DNA of 57,069 bases from Streptomyces aurantiogriseus (GCF_014649375.1 NZ_BMSX01000041.1:1-57069), one strand, 5' to 3'; counted from the stretch's first letter, positions 1 to 8,176 are shown. Numbers and translations: made by a program. The notes: generated from the letters alone by a model not told the origin.

Positions 1-1
1 C

Positions 2-1495
2 GACTGGACCATCGTCCGTGAGTTCAAGGACTCCGACCTCTCCGCCAGCCGCCACGCGAAGAAGGCCCGCGGCGACTTCGAAGACCTCATCGACACGATC
101 ACCCACAACCCCGCGCCCGAGGGCGTCGTTCGCATCGTCGTCGCCTACGAAGCCTCCCGCTACTACCGCGACCTCGACGCCTACCTCAGGCTCCGCAAGG
201 CATGCATGGCCTCCAACGTGCTGCTCTGCTACAACGGCCAGGTCTACGACCTCTCCCGCCGAGACGACCGCAAGGCAACTGCCCAGCACGCCATCGACGC
301 CGAGGACGAAGCGGACGCCATCCAGGACCGCAACGCACGCACCACTACCCTGCAGGCGCAGGCAGGAAAGCCCCACGGCCGGTTGCCATTCGGGTACGCC
401 CGCGAGTACGCAGTCGTCGGCGGCCGGCAGCGTTGCATCCGCCAGTACGAGGACCCCGTGCGGGGGCCGGTTGTCCTGAAGGCGCTTCAGCACATTGACT
501 CGGGCAAGTCGGTGCGCTCGCTCCTGCAGTGGATGAACTCGACACCGGAGGCTGCCCGGCCGGACGGCGCACCGTGGAGCCCGCGTACCGTGCGCATCCT
601 GCTGTTGAATCGCGCCTACTTGGGCGAGCGGCTCCACAACGGCGCCTATCTCAAGGGCTCATGGGATCCCATCAAGGGCTTGGACACGCCACAGGGTCGG
701 GCGATGTTCAACCGGGTCACGGCCAAGCTCACCGACCCCGACCGACGGTCGGCGCGGGGGACGGAGGTATCGCATCTGCTGTCGTATCTCGCGCTGTGTG
801 GGGAGTGCGGGGATCACGCGATGCTGTGTGCGCAGTCCCGGAAGGGCGGGCGCCCCAACCTGACGTGCGAGTTGAACCGCGACGTGACCATGGCCGAGGA
901 AGTCGTGGACGCGTACGTCGAAGAGCATGTCATCGACTGGTTCAGCAGAAAGGACGTAGCGCGGGCCGCTCTGGTGCCGAACGACGAGGACGTCGCGGAG
1001 AAGATGGCCACCATCCAGCGACTCATCAACGGCTACGAGGAGCAGCTGCGCGAGACACGCGCCCTGGCTAAGACGTTCGACGAGGCGACTGGACGACCGA
1101 AGCTGTCGGCGGCGTCCTTGGCGGACATGGAGCAGACGCTGAGCCCGAAGCTGGAGGCGGAACGGAAGAAACTGCGTGACCTCACGGGCGTGTCGCCGCT
1201 GCTGCTGGGGATGTTGGAGGCCGACGACCCGGACGTCCGGTGGAATGGGCGCCCTGCCACGGAGACGGATCCCGCGGTGCCGGCGCTGACGCTGGAGCAG
1301 AAGCGGGAGATCATCCGGAAGGTGGTGACCGTGCGGCTCCACAAGGCCAGCAGGTGGGGGTCGAACAAGGTGGATCTGAGCCGGATTCGGCTGGCGTTTT
1401 TTGGTGAGCCGGGGTTCAGGGCCGGACCACTCCGTGTTCCCGGGACCTCTCGTGCTGAGGGGCCTGGACTGGCTGCTGCTTCGGGAACCGAATGA
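2..1495 (+). CDS. int: Large serine integrase (5' end missing)
   Basis: Site-specific recombinase that integrates and excises the prophage. The reading frame is already open at base 2, so the N-terminus with the catalytic serine lies outside the window; 497 residues are visible. The first ~75 residues fit the distal resolvase domain (SASRHAKKARGDF, EASRYYRDLD). They are followed by a Recombinase domain (GKPHGRLPFGYA), a zinc-ribbon segment (CGECG, later NLTCE) and a long coiled coil, the standard large-serine-recombinase layout. The last ~27 codons overlap the convergent gene at 1416-1967. It pairs functionally with the directionality factor at 7114. In such phages attP normally lies beside int, so one prophage end is expected just left of the window. 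Confidence 0.93.
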   Translation, partial: DWTIVREFKDSDLSASRHAKKARGDFEDLIDTITHNPAPEGVVRIVVAYEASRYYRDLDAYLRLRKACMASNVLLCYNGQVYDLSRRDDRKATAQHAIDAEDEADAIQDRNARTTTLQAQAGKPHGRLPFGYAREYAVVGGRQRCIRQYEDPVRGPVVLKALQHIDSGKSVRSLLQWMNSTPEAARPDGAPWSPRTVRILLLNRAYLGERLHNGAYLKGSWDPIKGLDTPQGRAMFNRVTAKLTDPDRRSARGTEVSHLLSYLALCGECGDHAMLCAQSRKGGRPNLTCELNRDVTMAEEVVDAYVEEHVIDWFSRKDVARAALVPNDEDVAEKMATIQRLINGYEEQLRETRALAKTFDEATGRPKLSAASLADMEQTLSPKLEAERKKLRDLTGVSPLLLGMLEADDPDVRWNGRPATETDPAVPALTLEQKREIIRKVVTVRLHKASRWGSNKVDLSRIRLAFFGEPGFRAGPLRVPGTSRAEGPGLAAASGTE

Positions 1496-1967
1496 GGTTG
1501 CCGGTTCGTACCTCGGGCGGGCAGACCTTGCCGTCGACGAACCAGGAGGCGAGGATCTGCATCGCTTCGCGGGAGATCTGGCTGCGGGCGAGCTCGAACT
1601 CCTCTGCCATGGCGGCCCGTTCGACTTCGAGGCGCTCACTGTCTGCGGCGCGTTCGGCGGCGAGGTCCCTGTAGAGGCGGGCTCGTTCGCTTTGCAGGGC
1701 TGCTCTTTCGGCGAAGCAGCGGGCGCGTTCGTCTTGTGTTGCGCGCTGGTCGGTGGCGAGGGCGGCGCGTTCGGCGCGGGTGTCGGTGATCCATCGGTGG
1801 AGTGTGGTGAGGATGATTGCGGTGAGCGCGATCATGCAGAGGGCGACTCCGGCGAGGGAGCACTCAGGATGATCGCGCCATACGCCGTGGAGGATGAATC
1901 CGAGACCTCCGAGCAGAATCGTTCCGGCTGCTGCCGTCGTAGTTCGCGTGCCGCTCGTGAGATCCAT
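1416..1967 (-). CDS. Membrane protein with long coiled coil, co-transcribed with the repressor
   Basis: 183 residues from the ATG at 1967, preceded by a GGGGG ribosome-binding stretch; a TTG six bases upstream is an alternative start. Two hydrophobic segments near the N-terminus (about residues 12-30 and 38-55) are followed by ~100 residues of Ala/Glu/Arg-rich helix (AERAALATDQRATQDERAR and similar) that should form a coiled coil. The C-terminus overlaps the integrase 3' end by 80 bp. The gene starts 12 bp after the repressor stop, so both are probably expressed in the lysogen. No family recognised. A role in superinfection exclusion or immunity is an inference from this position. Confidence 0.7.
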   Translation of the reverse strand: MDLTSGTRTTTAAAGTILLGGLGFILHGVWRDHPECSLAGVALCMIALTAIILTTLHRWITDTRAERAALATDQRATQDERARCFAERAALQSERARLYRDLAAERAADSERLEVERAAMAEEFELARSQISREAMQILASWFVDGKVCPPEVRTGNLIRFPKQQPVQAPQHERSREHGVVRP

Positions 1968-1979
1968 CCGCAACCCCCA

Positions 1980-2429
1980 TCACATCTGCGCTGCCGTCCC
2001 TCCCCGGTCGGAGCGGTCGTCTGGGGCATCGGGTTCGAGGCGCTTGAGGCGCTCGATGGTGGCGTAGAAGAGTTCGCGTCCTACGTCGTCCTTGATGCCG
2101 AGGCGGTCAGCCGCTTCTTCCGGAGTGAGTGCTGACCTTACCTGCGATCGGTCGGTTTCGGACAGTGACTGAAGAGATTCGGGTGACAGAACTCCACCCT
2201 CGACGAGGAGGGTTCCCAGTTCAATGCCGGTGACTTGGCTGATCGCGTCGTAAAACCGGGCGTCCGGTACGGCGCTTCCTTGCCACATCCGGGTGACGCT
2301 GCTCTCGGTCATGCCGGTGTCTCGCGCGAAACGCGCCTTCGCGCCGTGGCCGGAGTAGCCGGCGCGTTCGGCTGCGGGCACGACGATGGCGGCGAATCGC
2401 TGCGCGCGGGTGGGGGTCCCATCGGTCAT
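1980..2429 (-). CDS. XRE-type HTH regulator, probable prophage repressor
   Basis: 149 residues. A helix-turn-helix is visible around residues 25-65 (KARFARDTGMTESSVTRMWQ, then ISQVTGIELGTLL), followed by a charged C-terminal region that may mediate oligomerisation. It is the first gene of a leftward operon facing the Cro-like gene at 2688, the usual position of a temperate phage repressor. The ATG at 2429 is chosen because the sequence upstream contains the 16-bp palindrome at 2445-2460, which also includes its GGAGG ribosome-binding sequence about 14 bases from the start. It could alternatively be an accessory regulator with the true repressor elsewhere, but no better candidate is seen. Confidence 0.8.
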   Translation of the reverse strand: MTDGTPTRAQRFAAIVVPAAERAGYSGHGAKARFARDTGMTESSVTRMWQGSAVPDARFYDAISQVTGIELGTLLVEGGVLSPESLQSLSETDRSQVRSALTPEEAADRLGIKDDVGRELFYATIERLKRLEPDAPDDRSDRGGTAAQM

Positions 2430-2444
2430 GTCCCGTGACTCTAC

Positions 2445-2460
2445 CTCCCTAGTTAGGGAG
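2445..2460. promoter_or_regulatory. Operator-like palindrome upstream of the repressor
   Basis: CTCCCTAGTTAGGGAG: 7-bp inverted arms around a 2-bp centre. It lies 15 bp before the repressor start codon and includes the repressor's GGAGG ribosome-binding sequence. Either an autoregulatory operator or a small RNA hairpin that hides the ribosome-binding site would fit. Confidence 0.55.
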
Positions 2461-2475
2461 ATAGCCAGAAAATCC

Positions 2476-2630
2476 CTCGCCCGCAAGAGTCCTGATCACG
2501 CCACTGACCTGCGTTAACACAGCTCACTCCAGTAAGCGAACGCGCGTTCGACCCTAAAACAGCCAAACCGGATAACAAACCTCCCTTGCGCGCAAGCAAG
2601 GAACATGGCAGAGTCTCCCTCGTGAGCAAG
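2476..2630. promoter_or_regulatory. Immunity control region with three copies of a 12-bp operator-like motif
   Basis: Between the divergent repressor and Cro-like genes there are three related 12-mers: CTCGCCCGCAAG (2476-2487), the perfect palindrome CTTGCGCGCAAG (2585-2596) and CTCGTGAGCAAG (2619-2630). A further perfect 14-bp palindrome, CGAACGCGCGTTCG, sits at 2537-2550. The three 12-mers share CTNG....GCAAG and similar flanks (CC before, A-rich after). Their position around the expected rightward promoter is typical of a repressor/Cro switch. A weak -35/-10 pair (TTGCGC at 2586, CAGAGT about 17 bp later) would be covered by the middle copy. Confidence 0.6.
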
Positions 2631-2687
2631 GAATCTCCTTCCACCAGCGACAACCCCTGCCAAACACCCCGTGAGGGAGGTGACTAC

Positions 2688-2912
2688 GTGTTCCGTCTCG
2701 ACGTGCCAGCGCTCCTCAAGGCAGTAAAGGCCCGCGGCGACCACACACAGGCAGCCATCGCCCGCAGGACCGGAATCGCCGAATCGTCCGTATCCCGCTA
2801 CCTCCGCGGCGAAGCCCAGCCTGACCTGAACTGCGCCATGCGCCTCTCCGAGGCCTACGACATCGACCTCCGCACCGCCATAAAGCGCGTCCCCATCGAG
2901 GCCGCCGCATGA
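2688..2912 (+). CDS. Cro/CI-type HTH protein
   Basis: 74 residues from a GTG at 2688, chosen because GGGAGG lies 7 bases upstream and because the longer in-frame extension would read through the operator copies. The protein is almost entirely one HTH domain (HTQAAIARRTGIAESSVSRYLRG, then LSEAYDIDLRTAI). It is the first gene of the rightward early operon and faces the repressor, so a Cro-like role is likely. Its end overlaps the next gene by 4 bp. Confidence 0.8.
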   Translation: MFRLDVPALLKAVKARGDHTQAAIARRTGIAESSVSRYLRGEAQPDLNCAMRLSEAYDIDLRTAIKRVPIEAAA

Positions 2913-3100
2913 CCCGCGAAGAGCGCCGCCGCATTCTCGGCGACGAGGTCATCGCCCACATTCACGAGCGCGTGGACGCGGCCCCGGATCCCACCCCGGA
3001 ACTCGTCGAAGAACTCCGCCGGATCATGACGCGCCCTGGCGACAGCGTCCCGGCGCCCCGGCCGGCGGTGAACTCCCGGCCTGTGGCCGCCGCTGCCTGA
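2909..3100 (+). CDS. Small hypothetical early protein
   Basis: 63 residues, starting at ATGA overlapping the upstream stop. Charged and mostly helical in the first 45 residues (REERRRILGDEVIAHIHERV), with a Pro/Ala-rich tail. No family recognised. The position directly after the Cro-like gene suggests very early expression. Confidence 0.65.
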   Translation: MTREERRRILGDEVIAHIHERVDAAPDPTPELVEELRRIMTRPGDSVPAPRPAVNSRPVAAAA

Positions 3101-3191
3101 CCCCATCAACGCCGATGGCCCGCCCGACTTCCCGGCCCGGCGAGCCAACGACTCGGCAATCCACCTAGATCCCAAGAAGGAGTGGATCACC

Positions 3192-3596
3192 TTGAGTACA
3201 TCATTCCAGACCCCGAATACGGCGCCGGCCGTGCTGCCTCTGCCCGAACTGGCGTCGTTCCACGCCCGGCAGGAACTGCGTGAGCGGAACGACTTCTCGT
3301 ACCGCAGCACCGTCGACTACAAGGAGCTGCCCTCGTCGGGCCACATCGCCCACCAGGCGACCGAGTCCAGTGTGCTGGTGACGGCGACGGACATCGACGT
3401 CCTGGGCGAGTGGTTGTACGTGCAGGGTGGCACGGTCACCAGGACGGAGCTGCCGTCGGGTCAGACGGTGTGGACGTTGACGACCACGACGTGGTCGGAC
3501 TCGCCGAAGTTCCCGCCGGTGCCGGTGTTCGTGTCGGTGGTGTTGCCGTCGGACGAGCCGGTGATGCACGAGATCGCTGCGGCGGTGGCGGCGTGA
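3192..3596 (+). CDS. Hypothetical early protein
   Basis: 134 residues from a TTG at 3192, with AAGGAG 11 bases upstream supporting this start. No transmembrane segment. The C-terminal half is rich in Val/Thr strands (TVTRTELPSGQTVWTLTTTTW). Its stop overlaps the GTG of the next gene, so the two are translationally coupled. Function unknown. Confidence 0.7.
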   Translation: MSTSFQTPNTAPAVLPLPELASFHARQELRERNDFSYRSTVDYKELPSSGHIAHQATESSVLVTATDIDVLGEWLYVQGGTVTRTELPSGQTVWTLTTTTWSDSPKFPPVPVFVSVVLPSDEPVMHEIAAAVAA

Positions 3597-4399
3597 GCGC
3601 GCGGGACGAGGAGCTCGCGGCGGTGGTCAAGCGCAAGGGCGCGTTGCCGATGCCGGCGGGTTCCGTGCCGCAGCCGTCGGAGTTGGAGGCGCTGCGGGCG
3701 CAGGTGGCTGCGCTGTTGGCGGAGCGGCACTCGACGAACGAAGCACTGTCGGACGCGGCTGAGGCGCTGCGGGCGGATCGGGACCGGATTGCCGAGCTGG
3801 AGGCTGAGTGCAGCCATCTGCGTCAGCTTCCCGGGCTTCCTGTCGACAAGCTCGCCAAGGCGCTTCTCCTGATGGAGAGCGGACCTGCCCTCCCGTGGGC
3901 GCAGGCGATGTCCGACGACGATCTGCACGACTTCCTCGGTGATCTGGTGTCGGCTGCGATGAACCGGTGGCGGCACAGCCCGGAGGTTCCGGACCGGGTG
4001 ACGTTGGCGGAGATCGAGAAGGCGTGTGCTCAGTGGCGGACGCCGGGTGAGGGTCTGCGGAGCGACGAGCCGGATCCGGCTGGGATCGCGCGGGCTATCG
4101 CGCCGACGCAGGCGCTCCAGGCGCCCGTCTCCCGTCCGCTGCCTGACCGGGACGTGCGGTGCGGGTGCGGCCACGACGGCGCCGAGCATCACCACGTCGG
4201 CACGAAGTGCTGGGCTCGCTTGCCGCGTGAGGTGGGTCAGCCGAATCGGGTCTGCCCGTGTGAGGGATTCCGGCCGGTGTCGGTGGTGGAGGCGGCGGAG
4301 CGGCTGGCGAGGTACCTGGCGCCGGAGGGCGAGCACTACGCGTCCGTGCACCACTCGTACCGCGTGCCCCGGGACCTGCCCAGGTTGGGCGGTGCCTGA
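3593..4399 (+). CDS. Hypothetical protein with coiled coil and Cys/His cluster
   Basis: 268 residues from a GTG that overlaps the upstream stop (GTGA). Residues ~30-75 form a coiled coil (ELEALRAQVAALLAERHSTN...RDRIAELEAE). The C-terminal third has a possible metal site (CGCGHDGAEHHHVGTKCWA, then CPCEGF). The overall type, helical stalk plus Cys/His module, is frequent in Streptomyces phages, but no function is known to me. Confidence 0.7.
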   Translation: MSARDEELAAVVKRKGALPMPAGSVPQPSELEALRAQVAALLAERHSTNEALSDAAEALRADRDRIAELEAECSHLRQLPGLPVDKLAKALLLMESGPALPWAQAMSDDDLHDFLGDLVSAAMNRWRHSPEVPDRVTLAEIEKACAQWRTPGEGLRSDEPDPAGIARAIAPTQALQAPVSRPLPDRDVRCGCGHDGAEHHHVGTKCWARLPREVGQPNRVCPCEGFRPVSVVEAAERLARYLAPEGEHYASVHHSYRVPRDLPRLGGA

Positions 4400-4725
4400 T
4401 GTACGACACGCATTCGCCCGCTGAGTGGGCCGCGATGGGTTCCCTGTCCGTGTCCCTGTTCGCCGCTGTGTCGGCCCCGTACTTCCTGCTCGTCGAGGCG
4501 GAGGTGTGGGCGTGGCCGTCCCCGCTGGTGCGCGGCGCGGACCGCGTGCGGCCGGCCGTCGGGCGGGCTGTGGACTGGCTGCTCGTCGAGGTGGCCAACG
4601 CCCGGTTTGACGCCCGCGAGTTCGCGGCTGACGCCCGCTCGTTCGCCCGCCTGTCCCTGCGTGAGGCCGCCGTGTCGGTGGCCGCGCTCCTCGCTCTCCT
4701 CACGATCACCCCGGAGCACCGATGA
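4399..4725 (+). CDS. Small membrane protein
   Basis: 108 residues; the ATG shares one base with the preceding stop. Hydrophobic segments at about residues 14-38 (SLSVSLFAAVSAPYFLLVEA) and 90-104 (AAVSVAALLALLTI) flank an Arg-rich middle. No family recognised; it is part of the overlapping early operon. Confidence 0.65.
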   Translation: MYDTHSPAEWAAMGSLSVSLFAAVSAPYFLLVEAEVWAWPSPLVRGADRVRPAVGRAVDWLLVEVANARFDAREFAADARSFARLSLREAAVSVAALLALLTITPEHR

Positions 4726-5093
4726 CCACCGCAATCCGCCTCAAGGTCGTGCGCTACCAGTGCCCGCACTGCTCGCGCACCCACTCCAAGAAGGCCGCTG
4801 CTGAGGCGCACATCGCCCGCTGCTGGCGTAACCCGGCCGCGCACGGATGCAAGACCTGCCGCCACTTCATCCCGGAGTGCGAGGGCCCGTATCCGCAGCA
4901 CCCGCCCTTCCCCGAGGAGTGCGAGGCGGGACGCAAGCTCCTGTCCGGCCTGCACACCGGTTGCCCCAAGTGGGAGTCGCAGACGGCGCCGTGCGCCGAG
5001 TGCCAGACACCGATCCCGGCCGGGCGCGCCTTCTGCTCGACGCGCTGCCGGAATGCCGCTGACCGCCACGACGACCTGGACGGGGACCTGTGA
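4722..5093 (+). CDS. Multi-zinc-finger protein
   Basis: 123 residues with three Cys/His clusters: CPHCSRTHSKKAAAEAHIARC near the N-terminus, CKTCRHFIPEC in the middle, and CAECQTPIPAGRAFCSTRC near the C-terminus. The last resembles the MYND/HIT-like zinc ribbons used to describe cell or phage adaptor proteins. Probably nucleic-acid or protein binding. The 4-bp overlaps on both sides show operon membership. Confidence 0.75.
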   Translation: MTTAIRLKVVRYQCPHCSRTHSKKAAAEAHIARCWRNPAAHGCKTCRHFIPECEGPYPQHPPFPEECEAGRKLLSGLHTGCPKWESQTAPCAECQTPIPAGRAFCSTRCRNAADRHDDLDGDL

Positions 5094-5266
5094 TGAACGA
5101 CGAGTACGAGCCGGAAGAGATGGACATCGCGGACGAGGTTGCGTTCGCGGACACGGGCCGGTCGTGGGCGCACCGGGTGATCAAGCACCCGGTGATGCGG
5201 GCGACCCGCCGTCACCTCGCCGAGCAGCCGCTGCCGCAGCAGCGCCAGATCGGCGGTGCCGCGTGA
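5093..5266 (+). CDS. Small acidic/basic hypothetical protein
   Basis: 57 residues from ATG 5093 overlapping the previous stop; the stop overlaps the next GTG. Acidic N-terminus (MNDEYEPEEMDIADE) and basic C-terminal half (HRVIKHPVMRATRRH). No family recognised. Supported mainly by overlapping gene packing. Confidence 0.6.
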   Translation: MNDEYEPEEMDIADEVAFADTGRSWAHRVIKHPVMRATRRHLAEQPLPQQRQIGGAA

Positions 5267-5544
5267 GCCACTACGAGAACACCCCGCCGCAGATCTACGA
5301 GATCACCTGGCAGACGGGGCACGTCGAGACCGTCATCGCCCACCAGGTGTCCCACGACAGCCTGAAGATGCGGGTCACCTCGCTCGGTGACGGCGCGTTC
5401 GGCACCGACAGCGAGGGCGCCCGGATCAAGTTCCACGCCGAGGTCGACGGCCGGTGGACGCTCCAACTGTCCGCGCATGAGGCGGACATCCGGACGATCC
5501 GGAACATCACCCGTGGCGAGCAGGCTCCCGGCGGTGCCGCATGA
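5263..5544 (+). CDS. Hypothetical early protein
   Basis: 93 residues from GTG 5263. Begins VSHYENTPPQIYEITW. It looks like a small beta-rich soluble protein with no cysteine cluster. Start and stop both overlap neighbours by 4 bp. Function unknown. Confidence 0.65.
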   Translation: MSHYENTPPQIYEITWQTGHVETVIAHQVSHDSLKMRVTSLGDGAFGTDSEGARIKFHAEVDGRWTLQLSAHEADIRTIRNITRGEQAPGGAA

Positions 5545-6104
5545 GCGCCCGCGACGAACTCCTCCGCGAGATGGTCCACAACCACCTGTACATGACGGAC
5601 GAGCGGGCCACGGAACTGCTCGACGCCTACCGCGCCGAGGTCCTCGCCAAGGCCATCGGCCGCCTGCGCGCCGTCCCCGTCCAGTGCACCGCCCTCACCG
5701 GGCCCGTCTGGTACGGCACCGGCTGGAACGACGCGATCACCACGCTGGAGGAGATCGCCGACTACCAAACCCCGGACGACGAGGCGTACCCCGGCGAACT
5801 CCAGATGCTGCGCGCCCTCGCCCTCGGGATCCGGGTCGCCGCCCGCAAGGCGGACATGGACGAGGTGCAGCGCCTCGCTCTGGACCACGCGGCCAGGGAC
5901 GGCGACGCCCGCGACAGGGTCAAGACGGAGGGGCGCGGGAGCGTCAGCGCCCTCGACGCTCACGTGGCCGAGGTGCGGCGTGCCGACGCCGCCCGCCTCC
6001 TCGCCGAACGCGCCCAGTTCGCATCCCGGGCGATCTTCTGCGACGGCGTCACCCACGCCGCCAACCGCCTCACCCAATGGGCCGACGAGGAGGCCGCCCG
6101 ATGA
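5541..6104 (+). CDS. Helical hypothetical early protein
   Basis: 187 residues, predicted mostly alpha-helical and rich in Ala, Arg and Asp (MSARDELLREMVHNHLYMT, LLDAYRAEVLAKAIGRL). No catalytic motif or membrane segment recognised. Overlaps the next gene (ATGA) and lies just before the nuclease gene. Confidence 0.7.
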   Translation: MSARDELLREMVHNHLYMTDERATELLDAYRAEVLAKAIGRLRAVPVQCTALTGPVWYGTGWNDAITTLEEIADYQTPDDEAYPGELQMLRALALGIRVAARKADMDEVQRLALDHAARDGDARDRVKTEGRGSVSALDAHVAEVRRADAARLLAERAQFASRAIFCDGVTHAANRLTQWADEEAAR

Positions 6105-6280
6105 GCTTCCGCTACCTGCTCACCGTCCTCACTGCGGCCGTGCTGGCCGTCACCGCCGTCGCGGTCGCCCCGATCAGCGACCCGGCCACCGCCCGCGGCG
6201 TGGCCATCGTCGCCGGGAACCTCGCCGCCCTCGCCGCCCTGCTGCTCTACCCCAACCACCGGAAGGACGGCCGCGGGTGA
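6101..6280 (+). CDS. Small two-helix membrane protein
   Basis: 59 residues with two hydrophobic helices (YLLTVLTAAVLAVTAVAVAP and AIVAGNLAALAALLLY) joined by a short loop and a basic C-terminus. Its stop overlaps the GTG of the nuclease gene. The size and topology are holin-like, but it lies in the early operon, so a lysis role is unlikely. Function unknown. Confidence 0.65.
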   Translation: MSFRYLLTVLTAAVLAVTAVAVAPISDPATARGVAIVAGNLAALAALLLYPNHRKDGRG

Positions 6281-7110
6281 CCAACCCCAAGCACGCACGC
6301 GAAACCGAGCGGGGCCGCTACTACACCGACCCCGCCGGAGGCCCCGACCTCGTCTCCGTCACCAACGTCATCGACACCGCGGTGAACAAGACCATGGCCC
6401 TCGTCCCGTGGGGCGTAAAGCTGACCGTCGAATACACCCTCGACCGCTGGAACGTACTCACCGACCGCGTCACCGACGACCGAACCGAGCTGGTCAAGGA
6501 ACTCAAGGCCGTCCACAAGGACGTCCGTGAACGCGCCGCCGACCTCGGCGACCGCGTCCACAACGCAGCCGAAGCCCAGCTCCTCGGCGCTCCGATCGCC
6601 GACGACCCGGAAGTCGCCCCGTACCTGGCGCAGTTCGACCTGTGGCTGAAGTCGTGGGGCGTCAACTTCGACGACGACGTGGAGGCCACGGAGATCACCG
6701 TTCTCCACCGGCGCCTCGGCTACGCAGGCACCGCGGACCTCATGGTGTGGCTGCCGTCGGGGCCCGGTAGGAAGCGGGAACTGTGGCTGATCGACTACAA
6801 GTCGTCGGCCACCCGCCGCGCCTCGTCGGTCTATCCCGAGAACACCCTCCAGCTGGCCGCGCTTCGGTACGCGGAGACCGTGCTGCTCCCCGATGACACC
6901 GAAGAGCCGATGCCCCACATCGAGCGGACCGGTGTCCTCAATCTCCGCGCGAAATCCCACGCCCTGGTCCCGATGCCCGCCGACCGGACCGCGCACCGCG
7001 CGTTCCGCGGCGCGCTGGAGACCACGCGCTGGCTGCATGCCGCGAAGTCCTCCTACCCCGCGCTGAAGGCCCCTGAGGGTGCCACGCGCACGACCCGAAA
7101 GGCAGCCTGA
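6277..7110 (+). CDS. PD-(D/E)XK (RecB/Cas4-like) nuclease
   Basis: 277 residues from GTG 6277. The catalytic core is visible in the second half: YAGTADLMVW (the D of the PD motif), then LWLIDYKSS (the D/E-X-K motif), then YPENTLQLAALRYAE, the conserved Q-containing helix of RecB-family exonucleases. The N-terminal ~90 residues include TYTDPAGG- and VTNVID-type segments seen in phage Cas4-like exonucleases. Likely processes DNA ends during phage recombination or replication, alongside the exonuclease and resolvase downstream. Confidence 0.85.
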   Translation: MTNPKHARETERGRYYTDPAGGPDLVSVTNVIDTAVNKTMALVPWGVKLTVEYTLDRWNVLTDRVTDDRTELVKELKAVHKDVRERAADLGDRVHNAAEAQLLGAPIADDPEVAPYLAQFDLWLKSWGVNFDDDVEATEITVLHRRLGYAGTADLMVWLPSGPGRKRELWLIDYKSSATRRASSVYPENTLQLAALRYAETVLLPDDTEEPMPHIERTGVLNLRAKSHALVPMPADRTAHRAFRGALETTRWLHAAKSSYPALKAPEGATRTTRKAA

Positions 7111-7113
7111 CCC

Positions 7114-8163
7114 ATGGGCTCCCGAATCCGTACCGCACAGAAGCAGGCCCGCGAACTCGGCCGCCTGCGTACCGGCTACAGCGTCCCCAACCAGGACCCG
7201 AACAAGCGGCCCCGCCCAGTGAAGTCGAAGACGTGGGTGCTCAGCAGCCACGCCGAGCACTACGTGACTGCTGCCGCCGAAGCGTGGGGCGGCAAGGTCG
7301 AACGCTGGCAGCCCCAAGGCAACGGTGCCCCTCAGTTCCGCGTGATCACCGAGGCCGAGCAGATCGACGCAATCCTGCCGCCCGGCGACCCGCTGTCCCA
7401 GGCCAACGAGATGTGGAACAAGGGCGGCTGCGTTCGCCGCTGCGACGGCGAAACCGAGCAGATCAGCCGCCACCCCTGCCTGTGCCTCGCCGAGCACGGC
7501 CCTGAGTGGCACCTGCTGCGACAGGACCTCTACACCAAGGACAAGGTGTGCGCCGCCACCTCGCGGCTGAACGTCGTCCTGCCGGATATGCCGGACGTCG
7601 GCGTGTGGCGGGTGGAGACGCACTCCTGGTACGCCGCGAACGAGCTCGCGGGCACCGTCGACATGGTGCTGTCTGGCACCGGCGGCAAGGGCCTGGTTCC
7701 GGTGACGCTGCGGATCGAGCCCCGCACCCGGGTTGCTGGTGGGCAGACGAAGCACTTCCCGGTGGTGGTTGTCGAGATCAGGGGCGTCACCACGCGGCAG
7801 GCGCTGACTGGCCCGCTGCCCACGGCGGTGGCGCTGGACCCGTCCGGAAGCCGGGCGGTGGCCGCGATCGAGGCGCCGCGCCCCGACTACCTCGCCGACG
7901 CCGACGCTGCGCTCACGGTCGATGACGTGCAGGACGTGTACCGCGCCGCGCATGCGGCTGGCCACCTCACGGATGACCTGATCGCCGCGCTCAAGAAGCG
8001 CGCGGACGCGGTCAAGGCGGAGGAGAAGGAGCGCGCCAGCGGCTCCGGCTCCGGCGACGAGGGCCCTGACGACGAGGGCGTGTACACGGCCGAGGTCGTC
8101 GACGACGAGGCGCCGCGTGAGCGCGCCGTGTGGCCGGCGGTCGCCGGGCCCGGCAGCAGGTAG
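7114..8163 (+). CDS. Recombination directionality factor (phiC31 Gp3-like family)
   Basis: 349 residues. The organisation matches the Gp3-like directionality factors of Streptomyces phages: RIRTAQKQARELGRLRTGY at the start, an AAAEAWGGKVERWQPQG segment, a Cys cluster (CVRRCDGE, CLCLAEH), a VLPDMPDVGVWRVETHS core and a strand-rich LRIEPRTRVAGGQTK region. The last ~60 residues are acidic and variable. The protein would bind the serine integrase and switch it to excision. Cognate partner: the integrase at 2-1495. The family assignment is from sequence pattern only. Confidence 0.75.
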   Translation: MGSRIRTAQKQARELGRLRTGYSVPNQDPNKRPRPVKSKTWVLSSHAEHYVTAAAEAWGGKVERWQPQGNGAPQFRVITEAEQIDAILPPGDPLSQANEMWNKGGCVRRCDGETEQISRHPCLCLAEHGPEWHLLRQDLYTKDKVCAATSRLNVVLPDMPDVGVWRVETHSWYAANELAGTVDMVLSGTGGKGLVPVTLRIEPRTRVAGGQTKHFPVVVVEIRGVTTRQALTGPLPTAVALDPSGSRAVAAIEAPRPDYLADADAALTVDDVQDVYRAAHAAGHLTDDLIAALKKRADAVKAEEKERASGSGSGDEGPDDEGVYTAEVVDDEAPRERAVWPAVAGPGSR

Positions 8164-8176
8164 CCCCATTCCCGTA

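Noticed and set aside
1401..2135. 244-residue rightward frame after the integrase
   Set aside because: It is antisense to the membrane protein and repressor genes, which have better start signals and recognisable domains.
6101..6280. Early holin
   Set aside because: Two-helix topology fits, but it sits between a helical protein and a nuclease in the early operon, and a better holin lies next to the endolysin at 53386.
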